Assembly (NCBI GenBank): GCA_023614405.1
Contig: CM042697.1
Coordinates: 301,406,954 to 301,470,953 of the forward strand
Source: Avena insularis
Taxonomy: Eukaryota > Streptophyta > Magnoliopsida > Poales > Poaceae
Reading direction: 5' to 3'
DNA: 64,000 nt
Made by a program: the position numbers and the translations under genes. Below the pieces are notes generated by a model. It did no database searches. It was not told the origin of the DNA and was given only the letters and a program-made list of their open reading frames with translations. Shown one piece after another: positions 25,101 to 35,981 of this stretch. The first letter of the stretch is position 1, and the number at the start of each line of letters is the position of its first letter.

Positions 25101-28100
25101 GGGGAGCACGGGTTGGGGCGAATTTCATCATCTCATTCCGACGGAGTTCATCGGAAATCATGTCGGAGAGCTCTCCTCCGACCATGTATGTCCTCACCGA
25201 CACCGCCGCTGCAACCAAGGTGAGTGTGCGCATCTCCCCATGCCCTCTAATCTCTTCCTCTCGCTGTGTATCGATCATTGCATCATGTACCGCCGCCGAC
25301 CACCGCAGTAAGGGTCGCCGGAGTAGCTCCGGTGACCAAACCGGAGCGGTGCCACCACCGATAGGTTCGCCTTAAGCCCCTATTTCGAACACAACCATCC
25401 TCACGAGCCCGCATTTCCTCAATCGATGGATTGATCACTGATCTGAGAATATCATCCCGTGCTGACGTCACCTCGAAGTCATGCTTGCGTCGAGTCCACA
25501 GGTTTGACCGGTCCTTGCCCATGTGGCATGTGACGTGGCCCTGGGCCCATTTGTCATTGCCTATGAGTAAGAACAAGCCTAGTAAGAAAAATATTAACTA
25601 AGCTAAGCATGTCAACGTGGCCACAGGCCCACTAGACAGTGACTAGGGTAGGATAAGTCTGGGTAAGAAAAGTAATTCTCTGTTTGCAATATTATTTAGA
25701 AAATGATTTAGGAAATGATTAAATCTTGTTAAATTAATAACTTTTGTTTTATAATTCATAAAAATATATGTAATATATGAAAATGTTTAGAAAAATAAAA
25801 TCTATAACTTAACACTATTATCAAACATTATTATGTTAGTTATTTAAATATTTATTATTTAATAAAGATTTTATAAGTAATAAAACTTTGATAATTCATA
25901 TTTTAATAATGGTAAATGATAAAAATATAAATAATATATCAAAATTCTTAGAAAAATAAGAACTATAGCTTAATACTATAATCATGTAATATTATTTCAC
26001 CTAATTAAATACTTATCATTTATTAAGTGTGTATAAAGTAGTAAATCTTATAAAAATCATATCTTATTATTTATAAATCATAAAAATAAATGTAATATAC
26101 CAAAATGATCCCAAAAATAGTAACTATATGTTAAAAATATAATACTCCACTTTTGAGGTAAATAAAAATTTAAACACTTTAATAACTTGAATTGAAACCT
26201 ATTTCCTTAGTTGATAGTTCATATAAGGGTAGATAAAATTTGCTAATATTTCTAAAATTAGCCAGTTGAGTCTAATAAATAGTATTAGTCTTAAATGTTG
26301 ATAATATAAAGTCAAAATGGTTCAACACATTTTAAATAAAATCTTATTGAATTATCATTCAACTATAAGTGTAAGTCATTTTCTAAAAAGATTCTTTTCA
26401 ATTATAAAATCTTCAAGAATGATATTTTGAACCAAATAAAACCTTTTACCATTGTTTTACTCACAGCTTTATAATGGACTATATCAAAAGATAATTCATA
26501 AGTAGTAAATAATATTATTTACTTATTCATAAACAATAACCACACCCTTATAAGGAGAGAAATCCTTTTATACATTTATAATGTTAGGAAACCACTACTC
26601 AAATAAAAATACTGCCATTCTTAAATAACTTTAAGGAAATATTGTAAGATGAGAAAGTACAATATCATAAGCATTACACCTTAAATCCATTTATGTTCTT
26701 AAAGTTAAACTTTAGTCTACAAAACTTTAAGTATAATGCCAAAGACCTTATTATGTGTTTTATAGTTAACTTTGGTCTGTTATAATTAAGTCATAAAGAA
26801 TCTCAAGTCCAAACTATTCAAGCAAGCACAAACAACATCAACCACATTTGATTAACCATAAAGATTGTTTAGACCCTAGAAAAAAATCTTTTCTTCAAAT
26901 GTTATTCTTTTTGCCACTTCAATCAACGAATAACAACTAATCATAATCACATTACTTTATAATTTACTTGTATATTAGGATTGTTAATACTTACGTTCCT
27001 TATAAATGCCTATACTGGTAAAGTAAGATTTCAAAATAAGGCAATTCTTATATAAGTAATCTTTGAATAGCATTCCACAATTTTGTATCTTATTGTTGTA
27101 TGATATTGTAATTACATGTTGTTTCACACACAACCACAAGCCTTAATAAGAAGCACAAGTGAGAATCTTATCTAAAAGTACAACACATTCTACAAAAACC
27201 ATTTCTAGCATCCAAACCCTTGATCAACGCTTATTCCAGGGGTTTGAGTTTATCAAATTGCATTACATTACTATGTACAATAGCATCTTGCTTCTTTAAA
27301 CATTAGTCCTTACCGGACCAATGATGCTGATTTCAGATATTGGATCTTATATTATCTTGAAGACCATGAGTGCATAATCTTGCAATCTCAAAAAGCAAGT
27401 TCACACTTGCCCATGTCCTTTGATTATTTTCTGTAAAGTATTTTGCAAATCCAGTGTTGTCATCGCCTGCATTTGAAAAAGGTCAGAAAACACTATTTTC
27501 ATAATAATATGAGTATAGGTTATTTACCATGAGGTAATAACCTACTATGAAAGTTCCGGTGGTAAAGGAACATATTATCTAGGACTTAACAAACAATGTC
27601 GCCAGTGATTCTTGCGCCATATATTACGCGTTAACCATGAGATTTGGAATGGGACGGAGAAGTCAGCTGTATCCTTTCCCTCATGTATGGAGGCAAGATG
27701 ACCTTAACGTGACGTTGTAATTCCTTGTGTGGATCCAACATATGGGTGGGCACCCTTATGCCCCACACTTTTGGTGTCTAGATTATCTATGAGTGGTTTT
27801 TAGTGGTATAGTCCATTTGATATGTCCCTTGCCAGGGCATCACCAGTTCATAGAGTATTTGGGAACTCATCAGGGTTTTAGCCTGCCCGAAAGGGGGCTT
27901 AACGGAGGTGATCTAGCCCCGAAGGATGGTGCAGACATATGGGGTCGCGGAGAGGGCAGTGATTGGCTTGGATCTTAGTCTGGGCCTCACACCAAGGAAG
28001 TGTGAACGATCCTGCAACTCGGATGTGCAACAAAGCTAAGATCTCTCATGGGAAAAGTAACGCACCTCTGTAGAGTGTAAGAACTGTAACTTGTTACTCC

Positions 28101-28817
28101 ATGTTCTGGAAAGGAGCTGCGAACGCGGCGGGAAAGGAACTCCATCAAAGTTCTGATAAACCCGTGAAAGCTGACGGACATAGCTTTTTAGAATAAAAGC
28201 AACCTTTGAAGAAATGTTTACAAAAACCTGCATTGCCTATGACCTATGGTCTATGGCTATAGATATAGTGCATCAAACACTCCTTTTCTAGTGAACTTGT
28301 TGAGTACGCTCGTACTAAACGTATCTTGTTAACCCTTACTAGGTTCTAAAGCCAGTACAGACGCTGTCTACCTCAAGTTATGCCCCAGGAATCATCACCA
28401 AAAGCTAAAATTCTTCAATGAAGTCATGAAAGTCAACATATACATAAAATCAAGTGCAGACGAAGTTACTAATTAGACAGGAATATAATCTCTAGCCATA
28501 GAACCTATTTCTGTAGTGTATTGCAATAGCAGCAATGCCAGGCCAGTAGTTCAGATACTAGTATTATTAGTATGATAGTTTTTGACTTGTTTATTTCTGA
28601 TTCTTCTTTGTAAGAAGTTTCTTTCTCTCTCTTTAACCTAGAGTGTTCTCTGGATCTTGTGTAAAAAGTTGAGTTGTAACCTATAGTCATGTCTTGGACC
28701 TGCTGTATTTCTGTTGTACCACTCCGAGGGATGTAATACTAGTGAACGGTGTTTAATTGGTGTTATGTCAATGACTATAGTGTACTACATCATGCAGTGG
28801 TATGCTGGGTCACCGCA
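22185..28817 (+). repeat. Complete LARD 3' LTR, 6.6 kb
   Basis: It begins TGTAACAACCC after the polypurine tract and ends GGGTCACCGCA at 28817. The part from 24573 is present in the 5' LTR; 22185-24572 has no partner in the window because the 5' counterpart lies left of the Z insertion. A GC-rich block (24600-25600) separates two AT-rich blocks. The empty site of the Z insertion, AATTC, is at 24573-24577. No gene is supported within it. Confidence 0.85.
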
Positions 28818-28818
28818 G

Positions 28819-30531
28819 ATTCCTTACCATAGAGTCTTTGATGGGAAGGAGATGGCTCTAGACTTCATTCAAGGCAAGTAGACTGACAATTTTCACATGT
28901 TGTATAGTTTCAAAGCTGAGGTAGAGAAGACATCACCTGGTAGTGTTATTGACATTGATTATGAGGTTGTGAAAGGAAGAGAAAAGGTCTCAAGGGGGGT
29001 CAAGTATAAGCAGGCAGATAAGAAATGCTTTAGGAGATGTTTTGTCTGCCTGAAGGCATGCTGGAAGGGGTTCATAAATGGCTGCAGGCCATACTTGGTA
29101 ACAGATGCAACTTCTTTAACAGGGAAGTTCAGGGGAAAGCTTGCTACCGCTTGTATTGTGGACGCGCATAATTGACTTTTTGCCATAGCTTATGTTGTTG
29201 TTGAGGGTGAATCGAATGAAAGTTGGACAAGGTTCATGCAAAGACTACGTGCAGTAATTGGTCACCTCGAAGGCTTGGTGATACACACTGGTGCATGCAA
29301 GGGCTTCAGAATGCTGTTGATGTTGTGTTTTCTAGGGTTGAGCACAGGGATGCATGCGACACCTTGCTACTAGCTTCATGAAGAAGTTCAAAGAAAAGAT
29401 CTTTGAATACAACTTGTGGCGATCAGCATACACGTACACCCCAAGCATGCATGCTACTTACATGCAGAACTTGTATACCGTGCTGAAGCTAAAAGAATAC
29501 CTCAAAGAACATCATAACAAGTTATGGGCCAGAAGAAAGTTTGGTGAGTTAAGCAAAGTGGATTTTGTTTGTAATAATCTGACAAAAAGGTTCAATGCTA
29601 AGATTAGGAGCATGAAGTCACTTGCAATTGTTATTTTGTTAGATGCAATAAGACAATGTATAATGGTGAAGATAGATTTTAGGCAGAGAATTTGTGCGAG
29701 AAAATTTCTAGGCCATAAAAAATAATTCCAAAAGTGGTTTTATTACTGAATGCAAGAACCAGGGCAATGAGAACGATAAAGACGAGGGTGGTCAGAAGTT
29801 CCAATACATTGGCTGAGGTTTATGCACAAGACACGCACGGAACTGAACGGAGGTTTACTGTAGACATTGGTAACAAGACTTGTTCATGCAGGAAGTGGCA
29901 GGTTACTAGTTTGCCATACCACCATGCACTGCACTTCATCTTAAAGCTGAGAGGTAGAGGTGCTGAGATAGAGAACTATGTTCATAACTATTTCTCCGTG
30001 TATAAGTTTGCTGCAACTTATGCAGAAAATGTACCACCTATTGCTGATGAAAATGATTGGGAGATAGTCGATCCAGGGTTCAAACTCGAACCACCATTTC
30101 TTAGGAGGCCAGCTAGGAGGCCTAGAAAGGAAAGGACCAAAGCCTTCCCCGCAAAAGGTTCGAGACTAGGAGCAAGGAAGCGAAAGTGCAAATGGTGTGG
30201 AGGGTTGGGCCATATCAACAGGCTATGCAAAAACCCAGTTCCACGTGATTTCAGAGATGCTAACCTTGTCCCCATTCACATCACGGAGGCACAATATGAG
30301 GCTTCTCAGGCAGAACTGGAGGAAGCGCAGCGAGATGACGTGGAGGAAGTGATGCATGTCAAGGAAAACGGTGATGCGCATGTGGAGCGAAACGTTGGTA
30401 AGCAGCAATTGGTTGAGGACGTGGACGTGCCGACGGGGATAGGGGTGAAAAGAAATAAAAGGGTAAGCAGGAGCGAAAGGGAAACAATAATAACGGAGTT
30501 GAGTTTGAATATGAAGAAGTTGCTGGGGTGA
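28819..30531 (+). pseudogene. MuDR/MULE transposase remnant
   Basis: The frame starts at the LARD boundary and has no visible start codon; the 5' part lies left of the LARD, outside the window. The MULE core is visible: FINGCRPYLVTDATSLTG and then ATACIVDAHN, the usual first catalytic Asp region. TAG follows QGK near 28881-28883 and TGA follows DAHN near 29175, both where Trp fits the family. A frameshift near 29310 moves to HRDACRHLATSF and NLWRSAYTYTPS. Another shift near 29725 leads to the 29734-30531 frame, with a SWIM finger (CSCRKWQVTSLPYHHA), a basic linker and a knuckle (CKWCGGLGHINRLC). The C-terminus is acidic. A DNA-cutting transposase is the family role; this copy is inactive. Confidence 0.88.
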
Positions 30532-31084
30532 TTGAGGATGTTCTTGAGGATCTTTCGGCTAACTGCAGGAGAAACTAAATCCCTATCAATTTCGTCTTTG
30601 TACGATTCTCTGGACGAAAGGTAAGCTTGAAACTAGTTTTACTTGGCATTTTGATCATTTTTGTTTCAGTCCTCATCAACCGTTGTTTAGTGCAGCACGG
30701 GATTGAACAGTAATAAGAGGAGCAGAGAGAATGTGGCACAATAACGTCGTCTCTTGAATTTTCATTGAAATTTATTTATATATGGTACTTGTAACGAGTA
30801 TGTGATGTGTGGTGTCGACCTGATTCGAGGTTGTTAGATAGTAGATTAATTTTTAAACTGATTATCCATAAAAAATAATCATGGATTACCCAAAATTATT
30901 GCCGTGCCATGGAGTTGGTGAGGCTCTTGCTGGACCCACATGTCATCCCCTCATTAGAATAAACGTGTGTATGATGGATTTGAAAGTGAGCAATTCAGCA
31001 ATACAAACACTGAAACACAATAGTAGTACAGAGAGAACCAGTTCTTGTTTTAGCTCTTAAAACCTTGGTCGATTAGAATCAACA
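30532..31084. other. Intergenic, nothing recognised
   Basis: Unique-looking AT-rich sequence between the MULE remnant and the SINA-like pseudogene. I looked for MULE terminal repeats and could not identify any. Confidence 0.5.
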
Positions 31085-31852
31085 TCAATACCTAATCCCA
31101 AATTTAAATGGCAGATCATCAAAATCAAGACGGTCATATATGTCATCTACCACCTTGTGGATGCAGAATGAGTAATCCAGGATGGACCTATCATGTTTAT
31201 TAATCAGAAAATTTCGTAAATCTTTAGTCATCCTGGTGGCAGCCGGCGACGCACTGCTCTTCGGCTCGAAAAATAGGCTATATTCGGCAAACTCCTCTAG
31301 GTCCTCTCCCATCATTGAAGGTTTATATAAGTGCGACTCCACCATGTACCGCGGAAACTTGCATGTCGCTGACCTGACGCACTGGACGGATATGGCGAGG
31401 CCAGAGTGGAGCATGTCAAATCGCACAGCGAACACTATACCATCTTCCCCGAATACGACGGTCTCTACTCTCTATGAGCCAGGTGCCAGCAAAGGCTAAG
31501 AGATGTACCTGTGTTCCACACCATAGTGGAAACTATGCACTTCCATCGAGTGGGATTTTTCGAGGTGGGTGAGGAGCGCTGTGGGCGGGGCAGCGAACTC
31601 GCAGCCAGGCTCAGGGCAGTAGCACGGGCCATGCGGGTACGCCATCTTGTGGCTGAGGAAGTCGTGGAAGGCGACCAATGTACCGCAACCGTCGTTGGGG
31701 CATCTGCTTCCTTTTCTGCTAGCGACTTGGTGGCACAAATCCTTGGAGCATGTGGTCGGCCTGATGGCGCAGGTAGTGTCCATACACATAGCGATTTCTC
31801 CGAAGGCGTCGTCCTCGAACTTGCTCTAGCCACCGTACCGAATCTTGTGCAT
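31085..31852 (-). pseudogene. SINA-like E3 ubiquitin ligase pseudogene (SIAH-type finger and TRAF-like C-terminal part)
   Basis: Reading from ATG at 31852: MHKIRYGG, then a TAG, then SKFEDDAFGEIA and a Cys/His-rich region. The hallmark is CPNDGCGTLVAFHDFLSH, then YPHGPCYCPEPGCEFAAP and LLTHLEKSH, the SIAH-type double zinc finger of SINA proteins, followed by a HSFHYG stretch. The frame shifts near 31480 and again near 31455, then resumes as VVFGEDGIVFAVRFDMLHSG and runs to 31085, giving the start of the C-terminal substrate-binding domain. No RING domain is seen upstream, which is the catalytic part of SINA ligases. SINA proteins tag substrates with ubiquitin; this copy cannot make the whole product. 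It may be a retained or captured gene fragment. Confidence 0.8.
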
Positions 31853-32411
31853 CGAATCCGCCATTGAGTCCGGATGAATTGGGGGAGAGGGCGGATTCAA
31901 ATATTATTGTTGGGATTTCTTGGAGAAGAGTGATGGCGGCCTGCAAGAACCGATTCTGTGAGCGAGAACAAAGTGCACACTAGATGGAGAAGATGGGAGG
32001 CTCTTTGATCGAGGGGTGTTTGTGTGTTTCCTCATCGGTCTTTTGTAGTGCGCAGATGTATCGAGGACGCTGACTGGACTAGCAAGAAGGCATGTCCTGG
32101 CTCAGTATTGTATTGTCTCATCACATGGACTAGCTATAAATAATATCATAAATAAGTTTTATTATGTTTCAGGAAAGGATGTGAACCCATATTTCTCGAG
32201 TAAATTACATTTATTAGTACCAAAATTGGGGGCAGGGTAACAGGTTAGTTCCCTGCGATTTTTTGTGGATACGCGTGTCTCCTCCTCCTCTAACGCACTC
32301 CAAAATTATGACTGTACCATCAAGTGCTGGGAGAAGAGATAGCGTACCATCCCATCAGCCTCGCCTCGTCTTTGTTAGCGACGTCGCGTCGGCTACGTCA
32401 GGGGCATTGAT
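31853..32411. other. Upstream region of the SINA-like pseudogene, nothing recognised
   Basis: No coding signal was found. It contains mixed-composition DNA with GC-rich patches near 32340-32400. Confidence 0.45.
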
Positions 32412-32735
32412 ACTCTAAGAGGAAAAAAGCTTTGGCAAGAAAAAATATAAGAAAAGAGTCTTCATAAATAGGTTTTTTATTCCAGTAGAGGGGCCTACCG
32501 ATGTGTATAAATGCTGGAGCATACTTGGTTTTGCTAGACTCATGTCTAAGATTTTCTTTAGACTCAACCGACGCTGTACAAGAAAAGAGTTTTGACAAGA
32601 AGAAAAGAATAGGAAGAGAGCCCTTTTAAATAGGTATTTTATTCTAACAGTGGGGCCAATCAGTGTGTCTAAATGCTGTAGCATATTTCCCTCTGTTAGA
32701 CTCGTGTCTAAGATTTTTGCTAGACTCAAACAACA
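32412..32735. repeat. Two imperfect tandem copies of about 162 bp
   Basis: Copies at about 32412-32573 and 32574-32735 share the block TAGACTC.TGTCTAAGATTTT and the block with AAATGCTG.AGCAT. The core TAGACTCATGTCTA is itself an inverted repeat (TAGAC/GTCTA). Divergence between copies is moderate, so the duplication is older than the 173-bp one in the LARD. Confidence 0.75.
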
Positions 32736-32821
32736 TTGTACACGCTCTTACAACTTGGAAATTCTATCACAAGAGGTCATTAAATCCACCGTACATAGAT
32801 TAAATTTAGGCTCAAGTGACC

Positions 32822-33418
32822 CTAATCAACTATGCCGCTCCCGCTATCTTCGTCATGCACGATGTCCTCCACGTCGTCGTCCGCCTCTTCCGAGTCTGAA
32901 TTGATGAGGACGAGCCTGGCAGCGTTCCTCTTCACGAATGTTGCACGGCGCGCAGCATCGATAATGGTGGAGGGCGTACACCCAGGCACTACCCAAAAGC
33001 GCTGCCTCCATTCGGGGTTGCGTAGATACGGGTGGATCTCCGGACGGTGAGCTCTGCAAAGCCAAAGCAACGCCTCCCGCTCCTTCTTGAGGCACCTTGG
33101 CTAGTACGCGCTGGTGGGCGCGTATCGGTCCATTGCCCTCTTCCGCTCTGGCAGCTGGCGGCGACGCTCCTCAATCTGCCTCGATAGCGCGATGCCGCGC
33201 AGGAGCGGCGCCATGGGCACCCCGGCATAGCTGAGCTTGTAGTCGGCCGGTAGCCTCGCTAGCAGCGGCGCGAGTATGTCGTAGTGGGCAAACAACTCGG
33301 CCTTGTGCAATCTGAGACGGGGCCTCTTCATGGTGAGGCGCCGTTTCTTCAGGTAGGATTCGACGCTTGTGCTGATGCGAGTTGTAGGGAACAAACGGGG
33401 TTTGAGCTTCGACCACAA
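32822..33418 (-). pseudogene. Unrecognised GC-rich ORF, one in-frame stop
   Basis: One minus-strand frame of 199 codons runs from 33418 to 32822, with a single TAG at 33101-33103 between SAY and PRCLKK, where TGG (Trp) would fit. The protein is basic at first (SYLKKRRLTMKRPRLRLHK), then Leu/Ala-rich (APLLARLPADYKLSYAG), then RQRFWVVPGCTPSTIIDAAR, and ends in an acidic tail (SDSEEADDDVEDIVHDEDSG). The GC content is much higher than that of neighbouring DNA. I do not recognise the family. It could be a recent host pseudogene or a transposon-carried fragment. Confidence 0.5.
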
Positions 33419-33589
33419 AGTCGCGTTTATAAACTGAAGGAGGTAGGCCCACTGGTGGTTGCCAGGGCCAATAGGGACACATAAATGCCTACTCGTGGAT
33501 CACTATTGCAAAGGACGATCCTTATCGTCCATTCTCCCCAATCCAACGGTGCCTAACAATTGGGACGCAAAATCAACCTGGCCCCATGG
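33419..33589. other. Spacer before the tandem array
   Basis: No feature recognised. It overlaps shadow ORFs only. Confidence 0.4.
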
Positions 33590-35762
33590 GGGGCTTCTAG
33601 AAGGCCCTAATCTTGCAACTCCTTTGGAAAAACACCGGTTTTTCAGGTTCAGAAAATGGAAAGTCGATATTTCTCCAAAGCACCACAAAATCTCTAGTTG
33701 GACAAGTCGCTTACAATGCCGAGAGGGAGCTAGGTGCCAGGTTTGGGCTTAATCCATGGAGTGGTTCCATGTTCTGGGCAGCGAGGGGGGAATCTAGGGT
33801 TGGAAGCCATGTTAAGTCACACTCGATAGACATCCTGGTGGTGCCTTGGGTGCCAAAGGACCCGATATGCCCTGCCTATGATTTTATGAGGGCAGTAGGT
33901 CACATACAAGGGCTCCAGGAGCCGTTTTCACGTTTTTTATTTATTTTTAGATTTTGTTTGCTGCTGCCCAAAAAAAGGCGAAACTCGCCGGCGGCTGCGG
34001 CAACGCGACGGTCGGTGAAATCTTGGACCCAGGCATGCATCCAGCCTAGGTACCCCATGGGGCACCCCAAACCATTTTCCCTGAAAAATGAGAGTGTCTT
34101 ATAGGATACATATAGTTAGAAACCGCATTTACCGGGCTGTAACTAAAAAAAATACAGTATATGCTTGCACCACGAGATAAATACCCACCTCCCGAGAATG
34201 ACCATGCACCATGGTGTAGCATGCGTGTAAATTGCCTCGAGCCCATGGGCACGCCTTAATATTGCACCTCCTTTGGGAAAACGCCGGTTTTCGGGTTTAG
34301 AAAATGGAAAATAGAGATTTCTCCAAAGAACCATGAAATCTCTAGTTGGAGAAGTCGCCTGCGATGCCGATAGGGATCTAGGTGCCGGGTTTGGGCTCAA
34401 TACATGGAGTGGTTCCATGTTCTAGGCAGCGAGGGGGAATCTAGGGTTGGAAGCCATGTTAACTCGCACTCGATAGACATCCTAGTGGTGCTTTGGGTGC
34501 CAAAGGACCTGGTATGCCCTGCCTATGATTTTATGAGGGCAGTGGGTCACATGCAAGGGCTCCAGGAGCCGTTTTCGTGTTTTTTATTTTTTTAGATTTT
34601 GTTTGGTGCTGCCAAAAAAACGGTGAAACCCACCAGCGGCCACTGCAACTCGACGGTCGGTGCAATCTTGGACCCAGGCATGCATCCAGCCTAGGTACCC
34701 CATGGGGAACCCCAAACCATTTTCACTGAAAATTGAGAGTGTCTTATAGGGTACATACAGTTAGAAACCATATTTACCGGGTCGTAACTCAAAAAAATAC
34801 AGTATATGCTTGCACCACGAGATAAATACCCACCTCCCGGGAATGGCCATGCACCATGGTGTAGCATGCGTGGAAATTGCCTCGGGCCCATGGGCGCGCC
34901 CTAATCTTGCACCTCCTTTGGGAAAAAGCCAGTTTTTCGGGTTCAGAAAATGGAAATTCGAGATTTCTCCAAAGCACCATGAAATATCTAGTTGGAGAAG
35001 TTGCTTGCGATGCCGAGAAAGAGCTAGGTGTCGGGTTTTGGCTCAATCAATGGAGTGGTTACATGTTCTGGGCAGAGACGGGGGAAACTAGGGTTAGAAG
35101 CCATGTTAACTCACACTCGATAGACATCCTGGTGGTGCCTTGGGTGCCAAAGGACCTAGTATGCCCTGCCTATGATTTTATATGGGCAGTGGGTCACATG
35201 CAAGGGCTCTAGGAGCCGTTTTCACGTTTTTTTTATTTTTTAGATTTTGTTTCGTGCTGCCCAAAAAAATGGCGAAACCCGCTGGTGGCCGCGGCAACGC
35301 GACGGTTGGTGCAATCTTGGACCCAGGCATGCATCCAGCCTAGGTACCCCATGGGGCACCCCAAACCATTTTTCCCTGAAAATTGAGTGTGTCTTATAGG
35401 GTACATACAGTTAGAAACCGCAATTACCGGGCCGTAACTAAAAAATATAGTATATGCTTGCACCACGAGATATATACCCACCTCCTAGGAATGGCCATGC
35501 ACCATGGTGTAGCATGCATGGAAATTGCCTCGGACCCATGGGCACGCCCTAATCTTGCACCTCCTTTAGGAAAACGCCGGTTTTTCGGGTTCAGAAAATG
35601 GAAAGTTGAGATTTCTCCAAATCACCATGAAATCTCTAGTTGAAGAAGTTGCTTGCGATGCCGAGAGGGAGCTAGGTGCCATGTTTGGGCTCAATCCATG
35701 GAGTGGTTCCATGTTCTGGGCAGCGAGAGGGGGAATCTATGGTTGGAAGCCTTGTTAACTCA
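33590..35762. repeat. Tandem array of ~647-bp units, about 3.3 copies
   Basis: The same landmark (CTAATCTTGCACCTCC-like) is found with its TAAT at 33608, 34257, 34902 and 35550, giving spacings of 649, 645 and 648 bp. Units share CGGTTTTTCGGGTTCAG, GGTACCCCATGGGGCACCCC and TGCACCATGGTGTAGCATGC. The last unit stops at about 35762 after roughly 215 bp. Units differ at scattered sites and by small indels. ORFs in it shift frame between copies and are not conserved, so it is not coding. It resembles a short satellite array; I do not match it to a named family. Confidence 0.93.
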
Positions 35763-35981
35763 GATTTGCCCTCTATGCTAGTCACGAATACTCAGAAAAG
35801 CCCTTACTATAGCTCACGCAAAAACCAGCACGCCCTGATTGGTCAGACAGTTGTCACGCGGGTCGTGCCAGCCAACCGTTGATCCTCTTTGATCTAACGG
35901 CCACACGAAATTGTTATAGTAGCAACATCCCATTATTATACACGACATGGTAGTTACAACAATTACAATGTAGGACGTGGC
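35763..35981. other. Spacer between the array and the Athila LTR
   Basis: No gene or element ends recognised. GTGGC (35977-35981) adjoins the LTR and would be its target duplication, but the other side is outside the window. Confidence 0.4.

Larger units (their letters stand above)
1998..28817 (+). mobile_element. LARD-type large non-autonomous LTR retrotransposon (Sukkula-like)
   Basis: Two direct repeats, 1998-6222 and 24573-28817, are near identical and mark the LTRs. The first is followed by TTGGTATCAGAGC (initiator-Met tRNA primer site). The second belongs to a longer 3' LTR that starts TGTAACAACCC at 22185 after a purine-rich tract. With the Copia insert (7436-20409) removed, the internal domain is about 3.0 kb and has no credible ORF, so the element cannot encode its own proteins. 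A full element would be about 16 kb. The terminal sequence (CTTCGAGGACGAAG, then TAAGGGGGAG) resembles the end of Tekay/Del chromoviruses, which suggests the helper lineage. The name Sukkula-like rests on architecture and not on a database match. The left end lies outside the window because Z interrupts the 5' LTR. Confidence 0.8.

Noticed and set aside
24920..25375. 151-residue ORF in the LARD LTR GC-rich block
   Set aside because: The matching region at 2463-2786 has a different length and frame, and no domain is recognised. It may be an untranslated leader with a splice donor.
33613..34104. 163-residue ORF in the tandem array
   Set aside because: The frame is broken in the other units of the array.
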